Origin: an uncultured Eubacteriales bacterium
Lineage (GTDB): Bacteria > Bacillota > Clostridia > Lachnospirales > Lachnospiraceae
Direction of reading: 5' to 3'
NCBI GenBank assembly: GCA_900544525.1
Contig: UQVN01000037.1
Span: forward strand, 1 to 18,715
Length of the DNA: 18,715 bases
The notes beneath the pieces were generated by a model. That model made no database searches and was not told the DNA's origin. It saw only the letters and a list, made by a program, of their open reading frames with translations. Position numbers and translations under genes: made by a program. Position 1 is the first letter of the stretch. Every line of letters begins with the position of its first letter. Positions 1 to 7,163 of the stretch are shown one piece after another.

Positions 1-210
1 GAATTTTATCCCTCCATAACTAACACCCCCAAGTATAATGAGTAGTACTAGTATAACGATTATCTTTCCTTTTTTCATCTCATCTTCCCTTTCCGTGTTT
101 TTTATCTTTTCCCTTATTTCTTCTTTTATTTCTTTTTCTATTTTATCATACTTATCTCGACATTTTCCATCATTTCTTTTTACTTTTTTACTATACCATA
201 GTTTTTTCAC
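1..210 (-). CDS. Partial membrane-anchored hypothetical protein (C-terminus outside window)
   Basis: The minus strand is open for 70 codons from a GTG at 208-210 to the left edge of the window, with an in-frame TAA just upstream of the GTG. The first 48 residues are very rich in Lys and Glu and look like a charged, possibly coiled-coil segment. They are followed by a hydrophobic stretch (about residues 49-62, KIIVILVLLIILGG) that fits one transmembrane helix or signal anchor. A second possible start is the ATG at 76-78, which has a better purine-rich ribosome site (AAGGGAAG) and would give a classic short N-terminal anchor (MKKGK then the hydrophobic run). I do not recognise the family. The long low-complexity segment could be partly untranslated leader if the inner start is used. 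The plus-strand reading of the same DNA is Ser/Phe-rich and looks like its shadow. Confidence 0.45.
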   Translation of the reverse strand, partial: MKKLWYSKKVKRNDGKCRDKYDKIEKEIKEEIREKIKNTEREDEMKKGKIIVILVLLIILGGVSYGGIKF

Positions 211-271
211 TTTCTTATGAAAAAATTCTTACAATTTTATAAATTTTTATCTTGCCTCAATACGAGCCAGT

Positions 272-300
272 TTGACAAGGCAATGCTTCCGCTCTATAAT
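272..300 (+). promoter_or_regulatory. Perfect consensus sigma-A promoter for the GNAT gene
   Basis: TTGACA at 272-277, a 17-nt spacer, and TATAAT at 295-300 match the vegetative consensus at every position and at the optimal spacing. Transcription would start near 307, giving a leader of about 35 nt before the ATG at 342. Confidence 0.85.
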
Positions 301-341
301 AGCCACAGCGATGAAAAACTATTTTGAAAGCAGGTATTTTT

Positions 342-1190
342 ATGGAATTTCCAAAGCAACTATTTTTATATTGTAAAGTTTACCCAGAAGCTCATCTTAT
401 CAATCATTTAAAGAACCTACCAAAAGCACGTCATTGTGTCCTTCATTCTCTATCAGACTGTACAACTATCCATTCCTTACTAGCATCTCTTTCCAAAGGG
501 GAATCCCTTCATTCAAGTCTTCTTATTACCGATACAAAAGAAAATGTGCCTCTTTCTCTTTTACCTACCATCGGTTTTGGAACAAATGATTTATTTGGAA
601 TTCCCTATGTATTTGAAACCCTTGATGCATTAGATGATGATGGAATTCGTCTTGCCTTTTGCCGTTTTCACAAATTACCTCTTACTATTTTGGAAACAGA
701 ACGGCTTATCCTAAAGGAATGGTGTCCAAACGATGCTATCGAATTAAAAAAACTCTATAATTCCTTCCCTTCTTCTGATAATCTTTCACCGCTCCCAAAT
801 ACAAAGGAAGAATTACAGCAATACTTATCCGATTATCAAGCAGGTGCTTACGCTTTTTTTGGACATGGTCTATGGGGGGTAGTCGAAAAAGAATCCAACC
901 GTATGATTGGTCAATGTGGAATTGAATATAAAGAGCGGGACGGAATTAGTCGCTATGAACTTCAATATATGATAACTCCTTCTTGTCAAAGAAATGGATT
1001 TGCATTTGAAATGTGTTTTGCGGTCTTACATTACGCAAAAGACGTTTTATATTTAGATAAAATATCCGCTTTAATAGAGCCTCATAACACCCCATCTCTT
1101 TCTCTTATTGCTCAATTAGGTTTTCAACAAGTTGAAATGATAATCGCGGATCAAAAATCTGTCATTGTCTATGAAAAACAACTAGAATAA
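342..1190 (+). CDS. GNAT family N-acetyltransferase with HAD-like N-terminal segment
   Basis: This 282-residue protein would transfer an acetyl group from acetyl-CoA to an amine on an unidentified substrate in the cytoplasm. The GNAT domain occupies about residues 114-280. It opens with the usual first strand TERLILKEW, has a central GQCGIEY strand, and ends with the late motif NTPSLSLIAQLGFQ typical of RimJ-like enzymes. The first ~110 residues are not GNAT. They contain LLITDTKENV and GTNDLFGIPYVFETLDAL, and resemble the degenerate HAD-like segment I recall in front of GNAT domains of Lachnospiraceae proteins, ending at the linker LPLTILETERL. I use the ATG at 342 because it sits 7 nt after an AGCAGG ribosome site; a TTG at 324 would add six residues. 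The gene is monocistronic, driven by the consensus promoter at 272-300 and closed by the hairpin at 1241-1316. Confidence 0.85.
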   Translation: MEFPKQLFLYCKVYPEAHLINHLKNLPKARHCVLHSLSDCTTIHSLLASLSKGESLHSSLLITDTKENVPLSLLPTIGFGTNDLFGIPYVFETLDALDDDGIRLAFCRFHKLPLTILETERLILKEWCPNDAIELKKLYNSFPSSDNLSPLPNTKEELQQYLSDYQAGAYAFFGHGLWGVVEKESNRMIGQCGIEYKERDGISRYELQYMITPSCQRNGFAFEMCFAVLHYAKDVLYLDKISALIEPHNTPSLSLIAQLGFQQVEMIIADQKSVIVYEKQLE

Positions 1191-1240
1191 AGTCGTGCTT
1201 TTTTATGGAATCGGAAATGAAATTCCCTATCCTATAAAAA

Positions 1241-1316
1241 AATAAGGCTATAGCAAAAGAAAGAGCTTCCATAAGAAATGGAACTTTATACTTCTCTATT
1301 TCGCTACAGCCTTATT
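1241..1316. terminator. Bidirectional terminator between GNAT gene and queC
   Basis: The arms AATAAGGCTATAGC (1241-1254) and GCTACAGCCTTATT (1303-1316) pair with one mismatch. An inner TTCCAT/ATGGAA hairpin (1267-1272 with 1278-1283) lies in the loop. A-rich sequence precedes the stem and T-rich sequence follows it, so it can stop both the plus-strand GNAT transcript and the minus-strand que operon. Confidence 0.7.
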
Positions 1317-1335
1317 ATTTTATGAAAAAAACTAA

Positions 1336-2034
1336 CTATCTTTCCTTTCCACGAAGCAATGGATCCATAACGCCATTGGCAAGAAACGCCTTTTGTCGAT
1401 CAATACAAGTACCACATTTTCCACATGGCTCTTCTTTGCCTTCATAGCAACTCCATGTTAACTCATAAGGCACTTCTAAACGAAGTCCTTCTTTTACAAT
1501 GTCCGCCTTATTTTTTTGAATAAAAGGTGCTTTTAATTGAACCATTTTTCCACTGCCCTCATAGATTGCCTCATTCATAGCGTTAAAAAATGATTCGCTA
1601 CAGTCTGGATACGCACTGCCAACGGCATCATCTTTATGAGCGCCATAATAAATCCATGTACATCCTTCGGATAGCGCAATCGCAGCAGCTGTGGATAAAA
1701 ACAATCCATTTCGAAATGGCACATAAGTAGAAACTGGTTCTTCTTTTCCTTTTAATTGTTCTTCGTAAGAAGACTCTGGAATGTCTTCTGTAGAACTTTT
1801 TAAAAGAGAACAATTGCTTCCTGAAAAAATCGATGTTAAATCCATCGTTTTTCCTTCTATTTGATAATATTCTAAAATCTTCTTTGCCGATTCTATTTCT
1901 TTTTCATGTTTTTGTCCATAAGAAATAGAAAGTGGAATCACATTTTCTTTTCCAAATTGTTCAATTGCTAGTGCAAGGCAAGTTGTGCTATCCACACCAC
2001 CACTGAATAATACCATCGCTTTTTCTTGTTTCAT
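1336..2034 (-). CDS. queC: 7-cyano-7-deazaguanine (preQ0) synthase QueC
   Basis: QueC converts 7-carboxy-7-deazaguanine to preQ0 with ATP and ammonia, in the cytosolic queuosine-tRNA pathway. At 232 residues it is full length. The PP-loop SGGVDS is at residues 11-16, and the C-terminal zinc site is Cys196, Cys204, Cys207 and Cys210 (PCGKCGTC). It is the last gene of the queT-queF-queC operon: its ATG overlaps the queF stop in an ATGA, with an AAGGTGG ribosome site about 8 nt upstream, so translation is probably coupled. Expression should follow the preQ1 riboswitch at the head of the operon. No queD or queE, which make its substrate, are in the window. Confidence 0.96.
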   Translation of the reverse strand: MKQEKAMVLFSGGVDSTTCLALAIEQFGKENVIPLSISYGQKHEKEIESAKKILEYYQIEGKTMDLTSIFSGSNCSLLKSSTEDIPESSYEEQLKGKEEPVSTYVPFRNGLFLSTAAAIALSEGCTWIYYGAHKDDAVGSAYPDCSESFFNAMNEAIYEGSGKMVQLKAPFIQKNKADIVKEGLRLEVPYELTWSCYEGKEEPCGKCGTCIDRQKAFLANGVMDPLLRGKER

Positions 2035-2528
2035 CGATTGTCCACCTTCTCTGGATATAAGTCGTGATTGACAAGTCGATTAAATGCCACTTGTTCCCAC
2101 TTTGTACCAGCCTTTCCATAGTTACAATAAGGATCGATGGAAATTCCTCCTCTTGGAGTAAATTTTCCCCATACTTCAATATATTTTGGATCCATTAATC
2201 GAATCAGATCCTTCATAATAATATTCACACAGTCCTCATGAAAATCTCCATGATTGCGGAAACTGAATAAATAAAGTTTTAACGACTTACTCTCAACCAT
2301 TTTTTCTCCTGGCACATAGGAAATATAAATCGTAGCAAAGTCTGGCTGTCCTGTCATTGGACAAAGACTTGTAAATTCTGGACAATTAAATTTTACAAAA
2401 TAATCGTTTTCTGGATGTTTATTTGGAAATACTTCTAATACTTCTGGTGCATAATCACTTTTATAAACTGTCTTTTGATTTCCTAATAAAGAAACTCCTT
2501 CTAATTCTTCTTTTTTTCTTCCACTCAT
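2031..2528 (-). CDS. queF: NADPH-dependent 7-cyano-7-deazaguanine reductase QueF (type I)
   Basis: QueF reduces the nitrile of preQ0 to the aminomethyl group of preQ1 using NADPH. The 165-residue protein is the short, single-domain type I form. It shows the nucleophile Cys56 and acid Asp63 in SLCPMTGQPDF, the family signature ESKSLK at residues 79-84, and FHE ending at Glu98; these sit one residue away from the positions I recall for B. subtilis QueF. I start it at the ATG at 2526-2528, which forms an ATGA with the queT stop and has an AGGAGG site about 9 nt upstream. A longer open frame back to 2621 lies inside queT and has no such signal. Confidence 0.96.
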   Translation of the reverse strand: MSGRKKEELEGVSLLGNQKTVYKSDYAPEVLEVFPNKHPENDYFVKFNCPEFTSLCPMTGQPDFATIYISYVPGEKMVESKSLKLYLFSFRNHGDFHEDCVNIIMKDLIRLMDPKYIEVWGKFTPRGGISIDPYCNYGKAGTKWEQVAFNRLVNHDLYPEKVDNR

Positions 2529-3028
2529 AAAACAAATCCTCCTTTTTGTGTTTGAAAGACTCTTTGCAATGCTTTTACAAGGATCGGGCCACAGATTGCT
2601 GGAATCACTTGTCCAATACAAAGACTAACTGCTAATGCAGAATACGGTATTTTTAGTAAATAAGATAGCCATATTGGTACACAAAGCCCTGGTATCAAAA
2701 TAATTGGTATCACAATGAGCCAAAGATTCCAACCTTTTTTTCGAATCCAAACAATCAATGCCGTTGTCACAATTCCAACAAGACAACCGCCTATCATGTC
2801 TAAAATCCCAAGACCGCCAAAGAGCATATTCGCTATGAAATTTGCAAGACCAAGTGGAAAAACTAGGAACGGAAATAGATAAGATAGAGCATAGCATGCA
2901 GTTGCAATACGAATTTGATATGCTCCAAATGAGAAATTTTGTGTTAGACATAAAACAACAATATAAATTGCCATTATCGCTCCAGAAATTGCTAATTTCT
3001 GGGTTTTACTCATAAATTCTCTGTCCAT
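2525..3028 (-). CDS. queT: QueT family queuosine-precursor transporter
   Basis: This 167-residue integral membrane protein belongs to the QueT (COG4708) family, small ECF-type substrate-binding components predicted to import preQ0, preQ1 or queuine. Several hydrophobic helices span the protein, with an N-terminal helix near residues 11-28 (KLAISGAIMAIYIVVLCLT) and the family-typical segment FGAYQIRIATACYALSYLFPF. ECF energising subunits would be encoded elsewhere. The first ATG (3026-3028) is preferred because GGAGGTGA lies 6 nt upstream; an ATG five codons later is possible. It heads the operon with queF and queC and has its own promoter and riboswitch, which fits a role in salvage. Confidence 0.92.
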   Translation of the reverse strand: MDREFMSKTQKLAISGAIMAIYIVVLCLTQNFSFGAYQIRIATACYALSYLFPFLVFPLGLANFIANMLFGGLGILDMIGGCLVGIVTTALIVWIRKKGWNLWLIVIPIILIPGLCVPIWLSYLLKIPYSALAVSLCIGQVIPAICGPILVKALQRVFQTQKGGFVL

Positions 3029-3077
3029 ATACGTTCACCTCCAAATGAAACTCTCTCAACAACTGTTACAATGTTGT

Positions 3078-3116
3078 CCCTAGTTTTATTTAACGACAGG
3101 ATGGTCTCGAACTGTC
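3078..3116 (-). promoter_or_regulatory. preQ1-I riboswitch aptamer controlling queT-queF-queC
   Basis: Read on the minus strand, a 5-bp stem GACAG/CTGTC encloses the loop TTCGAGACCATC and is followed by the A-rich tail GTTAAATAAAACTAGGG. This is the small H-type pseudoknot layout of preQ1-I aptamers, with loop CC able to pair with tail GG. It lies about 20 nt after the predicted transcription start and 50 nt before the queT start. An ACAAC/GTTGT inverted repeat follows and may be part of the expression platform. I see no U-tract terminator, so control of translation is more likely than termination. Confidence 0.9.
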
Positions 3117-3140
3117 TGCTCATTTAAGGCTACGAATGTT

Positions 3141-3169
3141 ATTGTACTGTATGTCAGAAAAAAAAGCAA
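3141..3169 (-). promoter_or_regulatory. Promoter of the queT-queF-queC operon
   Basis: On the minus strand TTGCTT (3164-3169) is followed by a 17-nt spacer and TACAAT (3141-3146). Transcription would begin near 3134, just upstream of the preQ1 aptamer. It is divergent from, and only 13 nt away from, the cyclophilin promoter. Confidence 0.75.
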
Positions 3170-3182
3170 GAAAAGATAGGAA

Positions 3183-3211
3183 TTGCTTTCCTTTTAAATA
3201 TTCGCTATAAT
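3183..3211 (+). promoter_or_regulatory. Promoter of the cyclophilin gene
   Basis: TTGCTT (3183-3188), a 17-nt spacer and TATAAT (3206-3211) form a good sigma-A promoter. The leader to the ATG at 3261 would be about 43 nt, ending with an AAAGGAAG ribosome site. Confidence 0.8.
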
Positions 3212-3260
3212 AAACAAAGAATTTATACTAATATATTAATAATAGAAAGGAAGAGTATCA

Positions 3261-3782
3261 ATGGCACAAAATCCAATTGTTACAATTACTATGGAAAATG
3301 GAGATGTAATCAAAGCAGAATTATATCCTCAGATTGCTCCAAATACAGTAAATAACTTTATTAGCTTAATTAACAAAGGCTTTTATAACGGTTTAATTTT
3401 CCACCGTGTTATTAACGGCTTTATGATTCAAGGAGGTTGCCCAAACGGCACTGGTATGGGTGGCCCTGGTTATTCTATTAAAGGAGAATTTAGCCAAAAC
3501 GGTTTCTCTAATCAATTCAAACATACAGAAGGCGTTCTTTCTATGGCACGCTCTATGATGCCAGACTCTGCTGGTTCTCAGTTCTTCATTATGCATAAAA
3601 CTTCACCACACTTAGACGGTGCTTATGCATCTTTCGGTAAAGTAATTGAAGGTATGGACATTGTAAATAAAATTGCAGAAACAAAAACAGATTATTCTGA
3701 TCGTCCTTTAGAAGAACAAAAAATTAAGTCTATGACTGTTGAATTATTTGGTGAAACTTATCCAGAACCTGAAACTGTATAA
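3261..3782 (+). CDS. Cyclophilin-type peptidyl-prolyl cis-trans isomerase
   Basis: This protein speeds cis-trans isomerisation of X-Pro bonds during folding. The 173 residues form one cyclophilin domain without signal peptide or membrane segment, so it is cytosolic. The active-site motifs are FHRVINGFMIQGG (with the catalytic Arg of FHR), SMARSMMPDSAGSQFFI, and LDGAYASFGKV, all intact. It is transcribed from its own promoter and closed by a strong hairpin, so it appears monocistronic, although the HAD gene follows 97 nt later on the same strand. Confidence 0.95.
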   Translation: MAQNPIVTITMENGDVIKAELYPQIAPNTVNNFISLINKGFYNGLIFHRVINGFMIQGGCPNGTGMGGPGYSIKGEFSQNGFSNQFKHTEGVLSMARSMMPDSAGSQFFIMHKTSPHLDGAYASFGKVIEGMDIVNKIAETKTDYSDRPLEEQKIKSMTVELFGETYPEPETV

Positions 3783-3792
3783 GATATCTGTT

Positions 3793-3827
3793 GGGCATTT
3801 CTCAATTTTATTGGGAAGTGCCCTTTC
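3793..3827 (+). terminator. Rho-independent terminator after the cyclophilin gene
   Basis: A 13-bp stem starting GGGCATTTCTCAA and closing TTGGGAAGTGCCC (with two G-T pairs) has a 5-nt loop TTTTA and is followed by TTTCT. It lies 11 nt after the cyclophilin stop. Confidence 0.85.
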
Positions 3828-3879
3828 TAAATTTTAATTGTGTACTTATCAATAGAAAACAAACATAGGAGTAAAAAAT

Positions 3880-4671
3880 ATGGATCGTAAAATGATTTTT
3901 TTTGACATTGATGGAACTTTAGTCCCTGAATGTACCAACGACATTCCAGAAAGTGCAAAAAATGCCATTAAAACAGCCATTGCAAACGGACATTTGGCTT
4001 TTATTAACAGCGGTAGAACATTAATTAATATTCATGAAACTGTAAAAGAACTTGGTTTTTCTGGTTATTGCTGTGGGTGTGGCACAGAAATTTATGTTGG
4101 AGATCACACACTTTATTACTATGAGTTGCCTCTTTCTTCTTGTAATAAAATTATTGATTTCTTCTATAAAAATGAAATTTCTTCACTCTTTGAAGGAAGC
4201 AACTCTCTTTATATTTTAGGAAAAGATGCCTATACTCCAGATACTGCTTCTATTGAAGAGTCTATGGGAGTTAAATTTATTCCATTAGATACAGAAGATC
4301 TTCGAAACTCTGCTCAATTCACAAAATTGCTTTACTGGGCACCAAATCATATAGAAGACTCTGTTGTACAGGAATTTTTATCTCAGTGGTTTGACATTAT
4401 CGATCGTGGAGATGGTGTTCGTGAAGTGGTACCAAAAAACCATTCAAAGGCAACTGCTATTCAAAAACTCTGTGATCACTTCCAAATTCCATTAGAAAAC
4501 TGCTATGCAATTGGAGATAGCACAAACGATCTTCCAATGTTGGACTATGTTCCTCATGCCATCGCAATGGGTGTTTCTATGAAAGAAATCCTTCCTTATG
4601 TAGAATATCAGACGGATACCGTAGAAAACGATGGAATTGAAAAAGCATTAAAACATTATGAAATTATTTAA
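3880..4671 (+). CDS. Cof-type HAD-IIB family phosphatase
   Basis: This 263-residue protein is a HAD hydrolase of the Cof/IIB class, which removes phosphate from sugar phosphates, nucleotides or flavin cofactors; the substrate cannot be read from sequence. All four motifs are present: the nucleophile Asp9 and Asp11 in FFDIDGTL, the Ser of INSGRT, the Lys of HSKATAI, and the metal-binding acids of IGDSTNDLPML. The cap insertion lies between motifs II and III (about residues 85-180). The ATG follows a TAGGAG ribosome site at about 8 nt. It stands alone between two terminators and its 3' end meets a convergent PLP enzyme. Confidence 0.93.
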   Translation: MDRKMIFFDIDGTLVPECTNDIPESAKNAIKTAIANGHLAFINSGRTLINIHETVKELGFSGYCCGCGTEIYVGDHTLYYYELPLSSCNKIIDFFYKNEISSLFEGSNSLYILGKDAYTPDTASIEESMGVKFIPLDTEDLRNSAQFTKLLYWAPNHIEDSVVQEFLSQWFDIIDRGDGVREVVPKNHSKATAIQKLCDHFQIPLENCYAIGDSTNDLPMLDYVPHAIAMGVSMKEILPYVEYQTDTVENDGIEKALKHYEII

Positions 4672-4673
4672 AA

Positions 4674-4722
4674 AAACGAAAAAACTTCCAACCAGCTTAA
4701 CTGATTGGAAGTTTTTTCGTTT
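4674..4722. terminator. Bidirectional terminator between HAD gene and the PLP decarboxylase
   Basis: The stem CGAAAAAACTTCCAA (4677-4691) pairs perfectly with TTGGAAGTTTTTTCG (4705-4719) around a 13-nt loop. A-run on the left and T-run on the right let it act on both converging transcripts. It begins within 3 nt of the HAD stop. Confidence 0.9.
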
Positions 4723-4736
4723 CTCTTATCTTTTAT

Positions 4737-5990
4737 TTAAAAATCATATCCTTCTAACGTTGCAAAATAATCTTCTAACGTCTCTGCACGGCGGATCATT
4801 CTTGTTGTTCCATCTTCCTGTAATAAAATTTCGGCAGAACGAAGTTTTCCATTATAGTTATATCCCATAGAAAATCCATGAGCTCCTGTGTCGTGAATAA
4901 ATAAGAGATCACCTTTTTCAATTTCTGGGAGCATACGATCAATGGCAAACTTATCATTATTCTCACATAAAGAACCAACGATATCGTATTTGTGATCGCA
5001 TATAGCATCTTCTTTTCCAAGAACGGTAATATGGTGATAAGCTCCATACATAGCTGGACGCATCAAGTTAGCGGCACAGGCATCCACTCCCACATATTCT
5101 TTATGAGTATGTTTTTCATGAATCGCTTTTGTAATTAAGCCACCATTTGGAGCTAACATATAACGTCCTAATTCTGTATAAATTTTAATATCTCCCATTC
5201 CTTCTGGAATAAGAATTTCTTCATAAACTTTGCGAACCCCTTCACCAATTGCAAAAATATCATTTGGCTCTTTGTCTGGTGTGTAAGGTACGCCAATTCC
5301 ACCAGATAAATTGATAAATCCAATATGCACTCCTGTTTCTTTTTTTAGCTCTACTGCTAATTCAAATAAGATTTTGGCAAGTCTTGGATAATAATCATTT
5401 GTCACAGTATTGGAAGCTAAAAAGGCATGAATTCCAAACTCTTTTGCCCCTAACTCCTTTAATTCTTTATAAGCCTCTATCATCTGTTCCTTTGTCATGC
5501 CGTATTTAGCATCTCCTGGATTGTCCATAATCGTATTTCCAAGTTCAAATACTCCACCTGGATTATAACGACAACAAACCGTTTCTGGAACAGTTTTACA
5601 AGCCTCCTGTAACCCTTTCACATGAGTCACATCATCTAAATTAATAATTCCACCAATTTCGTTGGCATAAGTAAACTCTTCTAATGGTGTATCGTTGGAA
5701 GAAAACATAATTTCTCCTTCTGAAAATCCACAACGCTTTGCCATAACAAGCTCTGCCATAGAAGAACAGTCCACACCACATCCTTCTTCATGAAGAATTT
5801 TTAAAATCGCTGGAGTTGGTGTTGCTTTTACCGCAAAATATTCTTTAAACCCTTCATTCCATGAAAACGCCTTATATAAATTTCTTGCTGTTTCACGGAT
5901 TCCTTTTTCATCATATAAATGAAATGGTGTTGGGTATAATTTTATCATTTCCTCTACTTGCTGTTTTGTCACAAATGGTACTTTTTTCAT
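4737..5990 (-). CDS. Diaminopimelate-decarboxylase-like PLP enzyme (fold type III)
   Basis: The 417-residue protein belongs to the LysA/ornithine decarboxylase fold III family, an alpha/beta barrel with a C-terminal beta domain that uses PLP. The likely PLP Lys is Lys55 (YFAVKATP), the Gly-rich phosphate loop is SGGIG at 229-233, and the inter-subunit catalytic Cys is Cys342 in GSLCENND. It differs from classical LysA at two motifs: the usual HxHIGS is HAFLAS at 188-193, putting Phe where the PLP-stacking His normally sits, and EPGR is ELGR (273-276). I recall this divergent form as common in Clostridia, usually labelled diaminopimelate decarboxylase. No other lysine gene or lysine riboswitch is nearby, so the substrate is not certain. 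It has its own promoter at 6092-6120. Confidence 0.82.
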   Translation of the reverse strand: MKKVPFVTKQQVEEMIKLYPTPFHLYDEKGIRETARNLYKAFSWNEGFKEYFAVKATPTPAILKILHEEGCGVDCSSMAELVMAKRCGFSEGEIMFSSNDTPLEEFTYANEIGGIINLDDVTHVKGLQEACKTVPETVCCRYNPGGVFELGNTIMDNPGDAKYGMTKEQMIEAYKELKELGAKEFGIHAFLASNTVTNDYYPRLAKILFELAVELKKETGVHIGFINLSGGIGVPYTPDKEPNDIFAIGEGVRKVYEEILIPEGMGDIKIYTELGRYMLAPNGGLITKAIHEKHTHKEYVGVDACAANLMRPAMYGAYHHITVLGKEDAICDHKYDIVGSLCENNDKFAIDRMLPEIEKGDLLFIHDTGAHGFSMGYNYNGKLRSAEILLQEDGTTRMIRRAETLEDYFATLEGYDF

Positions 5991-6052
5991 TGCTTTTTTC
6001 CTTCCCGTCTTTTATAGAATACTTCTACTTTTACTTCTTTCAATACCCTCTT

Positions 6053-6078
6053 TGAAAGATTAGCACTTTAATCTTTCA
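6053..6078 (-). other. Hairpin at the 5' end of the decarboxylase mRNA
   Basis: GAAAGATTA and TAATCTTTC (6054-6062 and 6069-6077) form a perfect 9-bp stem, extended by one T-A pair, with a 6-nt loop. It falls a few nt after the predicted transcription start of the decarboxylase gene and has no U-tract, so it is more likely an mRNA-stabilising stem or an operator than a terminator. Confidence 0.6.
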
Positions 6079-6091
6079 CCTTGTAACATAA

Positions 6092-6120
6092 ACTATATAG
6101 AAAAACTATTTTTTTGTCAA
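6092..6120 (-). promoter_or_regulatory. Promoter of the PLP decarboxylase gene
   Basis: On the minus strand TTGACA (6115-6120), 17-nt spacer, TATAGT (6092-6097). The -35 box begins only 4 nt after the YitT stop codon, and no terminator separates the two genes, so some mRNA may also read in from yitT. Confidence 0.8.
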
Positions 6121-6123
6121 GAT

Positions 6124-6972
6124 TTATGCAAGATGTTTATCCAAAGTGAAGCCTCTACCTTTTACTTCCCTTGCACTGTTGATAATCATAAATGCAGTTT
6201 TATCCGCTTCTAACACCAACTGATTTAATCGATTTAAATCACGATTTGGCAACACGCATAACACCGCCTTTTGAGAAATATTTTCATATCCTGTTTGAAT
6301 ATCAATAAAAGTAGAACCTCGATCTAACTGCTCATGGATTAACCCATTGATCTTTTGATACTCTTTGCTAATAATAAAGACTTGTACATCTCCTGAACCA
6401 AAGACGAGAAGCTGGTTGAGTACAATCGTTGTAATCAATACCGAAACAATTCCATATAAAATCTGTTCCACATCGGAAAAGAAAACTTGTGTCAGTAAAA
6501 TTACACTATCAAATACATAGAGTCCAATGGCCACTGGTATTTTAAACTTTCGATTTAAAATAAGCGGTGGAATATCCATTCCTCCTGTCGAAGCACCTAG
6601 ACGAATGACAATACCAAGTCCACCGCCAATCACAATCCCTCCAATAATAGCTGCTAATAATTTATCCTCTGTTAAATGATGTAATACTTCCATATTGGAA
6701 AATACATTTAAACAAATCGGATAAAAAAACGTGCTAAGCAATGTTGTAATTGCAAAGGCTTTTCCAAGAAAGTAAAGACCTAGGCAAAAAGTTACTACAT
6801 TGACAATTCCTACTGTTGTGGATACTGGTAAATGCAAATAGTGTTGTACAGTTCTTGCAATCCCCGTTGTTCCACCAACGAGAAATTCGTTTGGAATGGT
6901 AAAAGCCGAAATCCCAAACGCAAAAATAATATTTCCTAACAGTATCCCAATTAGTGTTGCTATTCTTTTCAT
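6124..6972 (-). CDS. YitT family membrane protein (DUF161/DUF2179)
   Basis: The 282-residue protein is a YitT-family integral membrane protein of unknown transport role. About residues 1-175 hold five or more hydrophobic helices, including the family-like stretches IGILLGNIIFAFGISAF and the Gly-rich IGGIVIGGGLGIVIRLGASTGGMD. The C-terminal ~90 residues form the soluble DUF2179 domain (VQVFIISKEYQKIN through DKTAFMIINSAREVKGRGF). The start is supported by GGAGG about 8 nt upstream. A promoter, TTGTCA (7060-7065), 17 nt, TAGAAT (7037-7042) with an extended TG, gives a ~55-nt leader. Confidence 0.92.
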   Translation of the reverse strand: MKRIATLIGILLGNIIFAFGISAFTIPNEFLVGGTTGIARTVQHYLHLPVSTTVGIVNVVTFCLGLYFLGKAFAITTLLSTFFYPICLNVFSNMEVLHHLTEDKLLAAIIGGIVIGGGLGIVIRLGASTGGMDIPPLILNRKFKIPVAIGLYVFDSVILLTQVFFSDVEQILYGIVSVLITTIVLNQLLVFGSGDVQVFIISKEYQKINGLIHEQLDRGSTFIDIQTGYENISQKAVLCVLPNRDLNRLNQLVLEADKTAFMIINSAREVKGRGFTLDKHLA

Positions 6973-7036
6973 TTGTTTCCTCCATCACATTATCATTGTT
7001 ATTATGCACCAATTACGATATAAAATAACCGCACAC

Positions 7037-7065
7037 ATTCTAACATAGTTCTTTTTCTGTGACAA
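7037..7065 (-). promoter_or_regulatory. Promoter of the yitT-type gene
   Basis: On the minus strand TTGTCA, 17-nt spacer, TAGAAT preceded by TGT (extended -10). Confidence 0.7.
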
Positions 7066-7125
7066 TGCGATGATTTAAAGCATACAACACTTTAAAGTCT
7101 TTCTACTAACCCTTACACACAAATT

Positions 7126-7145
7126 TATCATTTTCGTCAATGATA
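7126..7145 (-). terminator. Weak putative terminator after the GerMN lipoprotein gene
   Basis: TATCATT and AATGATA (7126-7132 and 7139-7145) form a 7-bp stem 19 nt after the stop codon. The following sequence is only AT-rich, without a clean U-tract, so termination would be inefficient. Confidence 0.3.
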
Positions 7146-7163
7146 TATAATAATTGTCTTTTC

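Noticed and set aside
38..220. Plus-strand 60-codon frame, Ser/Phe-rich
   Set aside because: It lies opposite a better minus-strand frame with a membrane helix and has no ribosome site; the composition is what the complement of Lys/Glu codons gives.
5991..6123. Lysine riboswitch or T-box before the decarboxylase gene
   Set aside because: The leader is under 100 nt and contains only one simple hairpin, too small for either element.
7074..7096. TTTAAAG/CTTTAAA repeat upstream of the yitT promoter
   Set aside because: TTTAAA is self-complementary and common in AT-rich DNA; it lies outside the promoter and has no supporting context.
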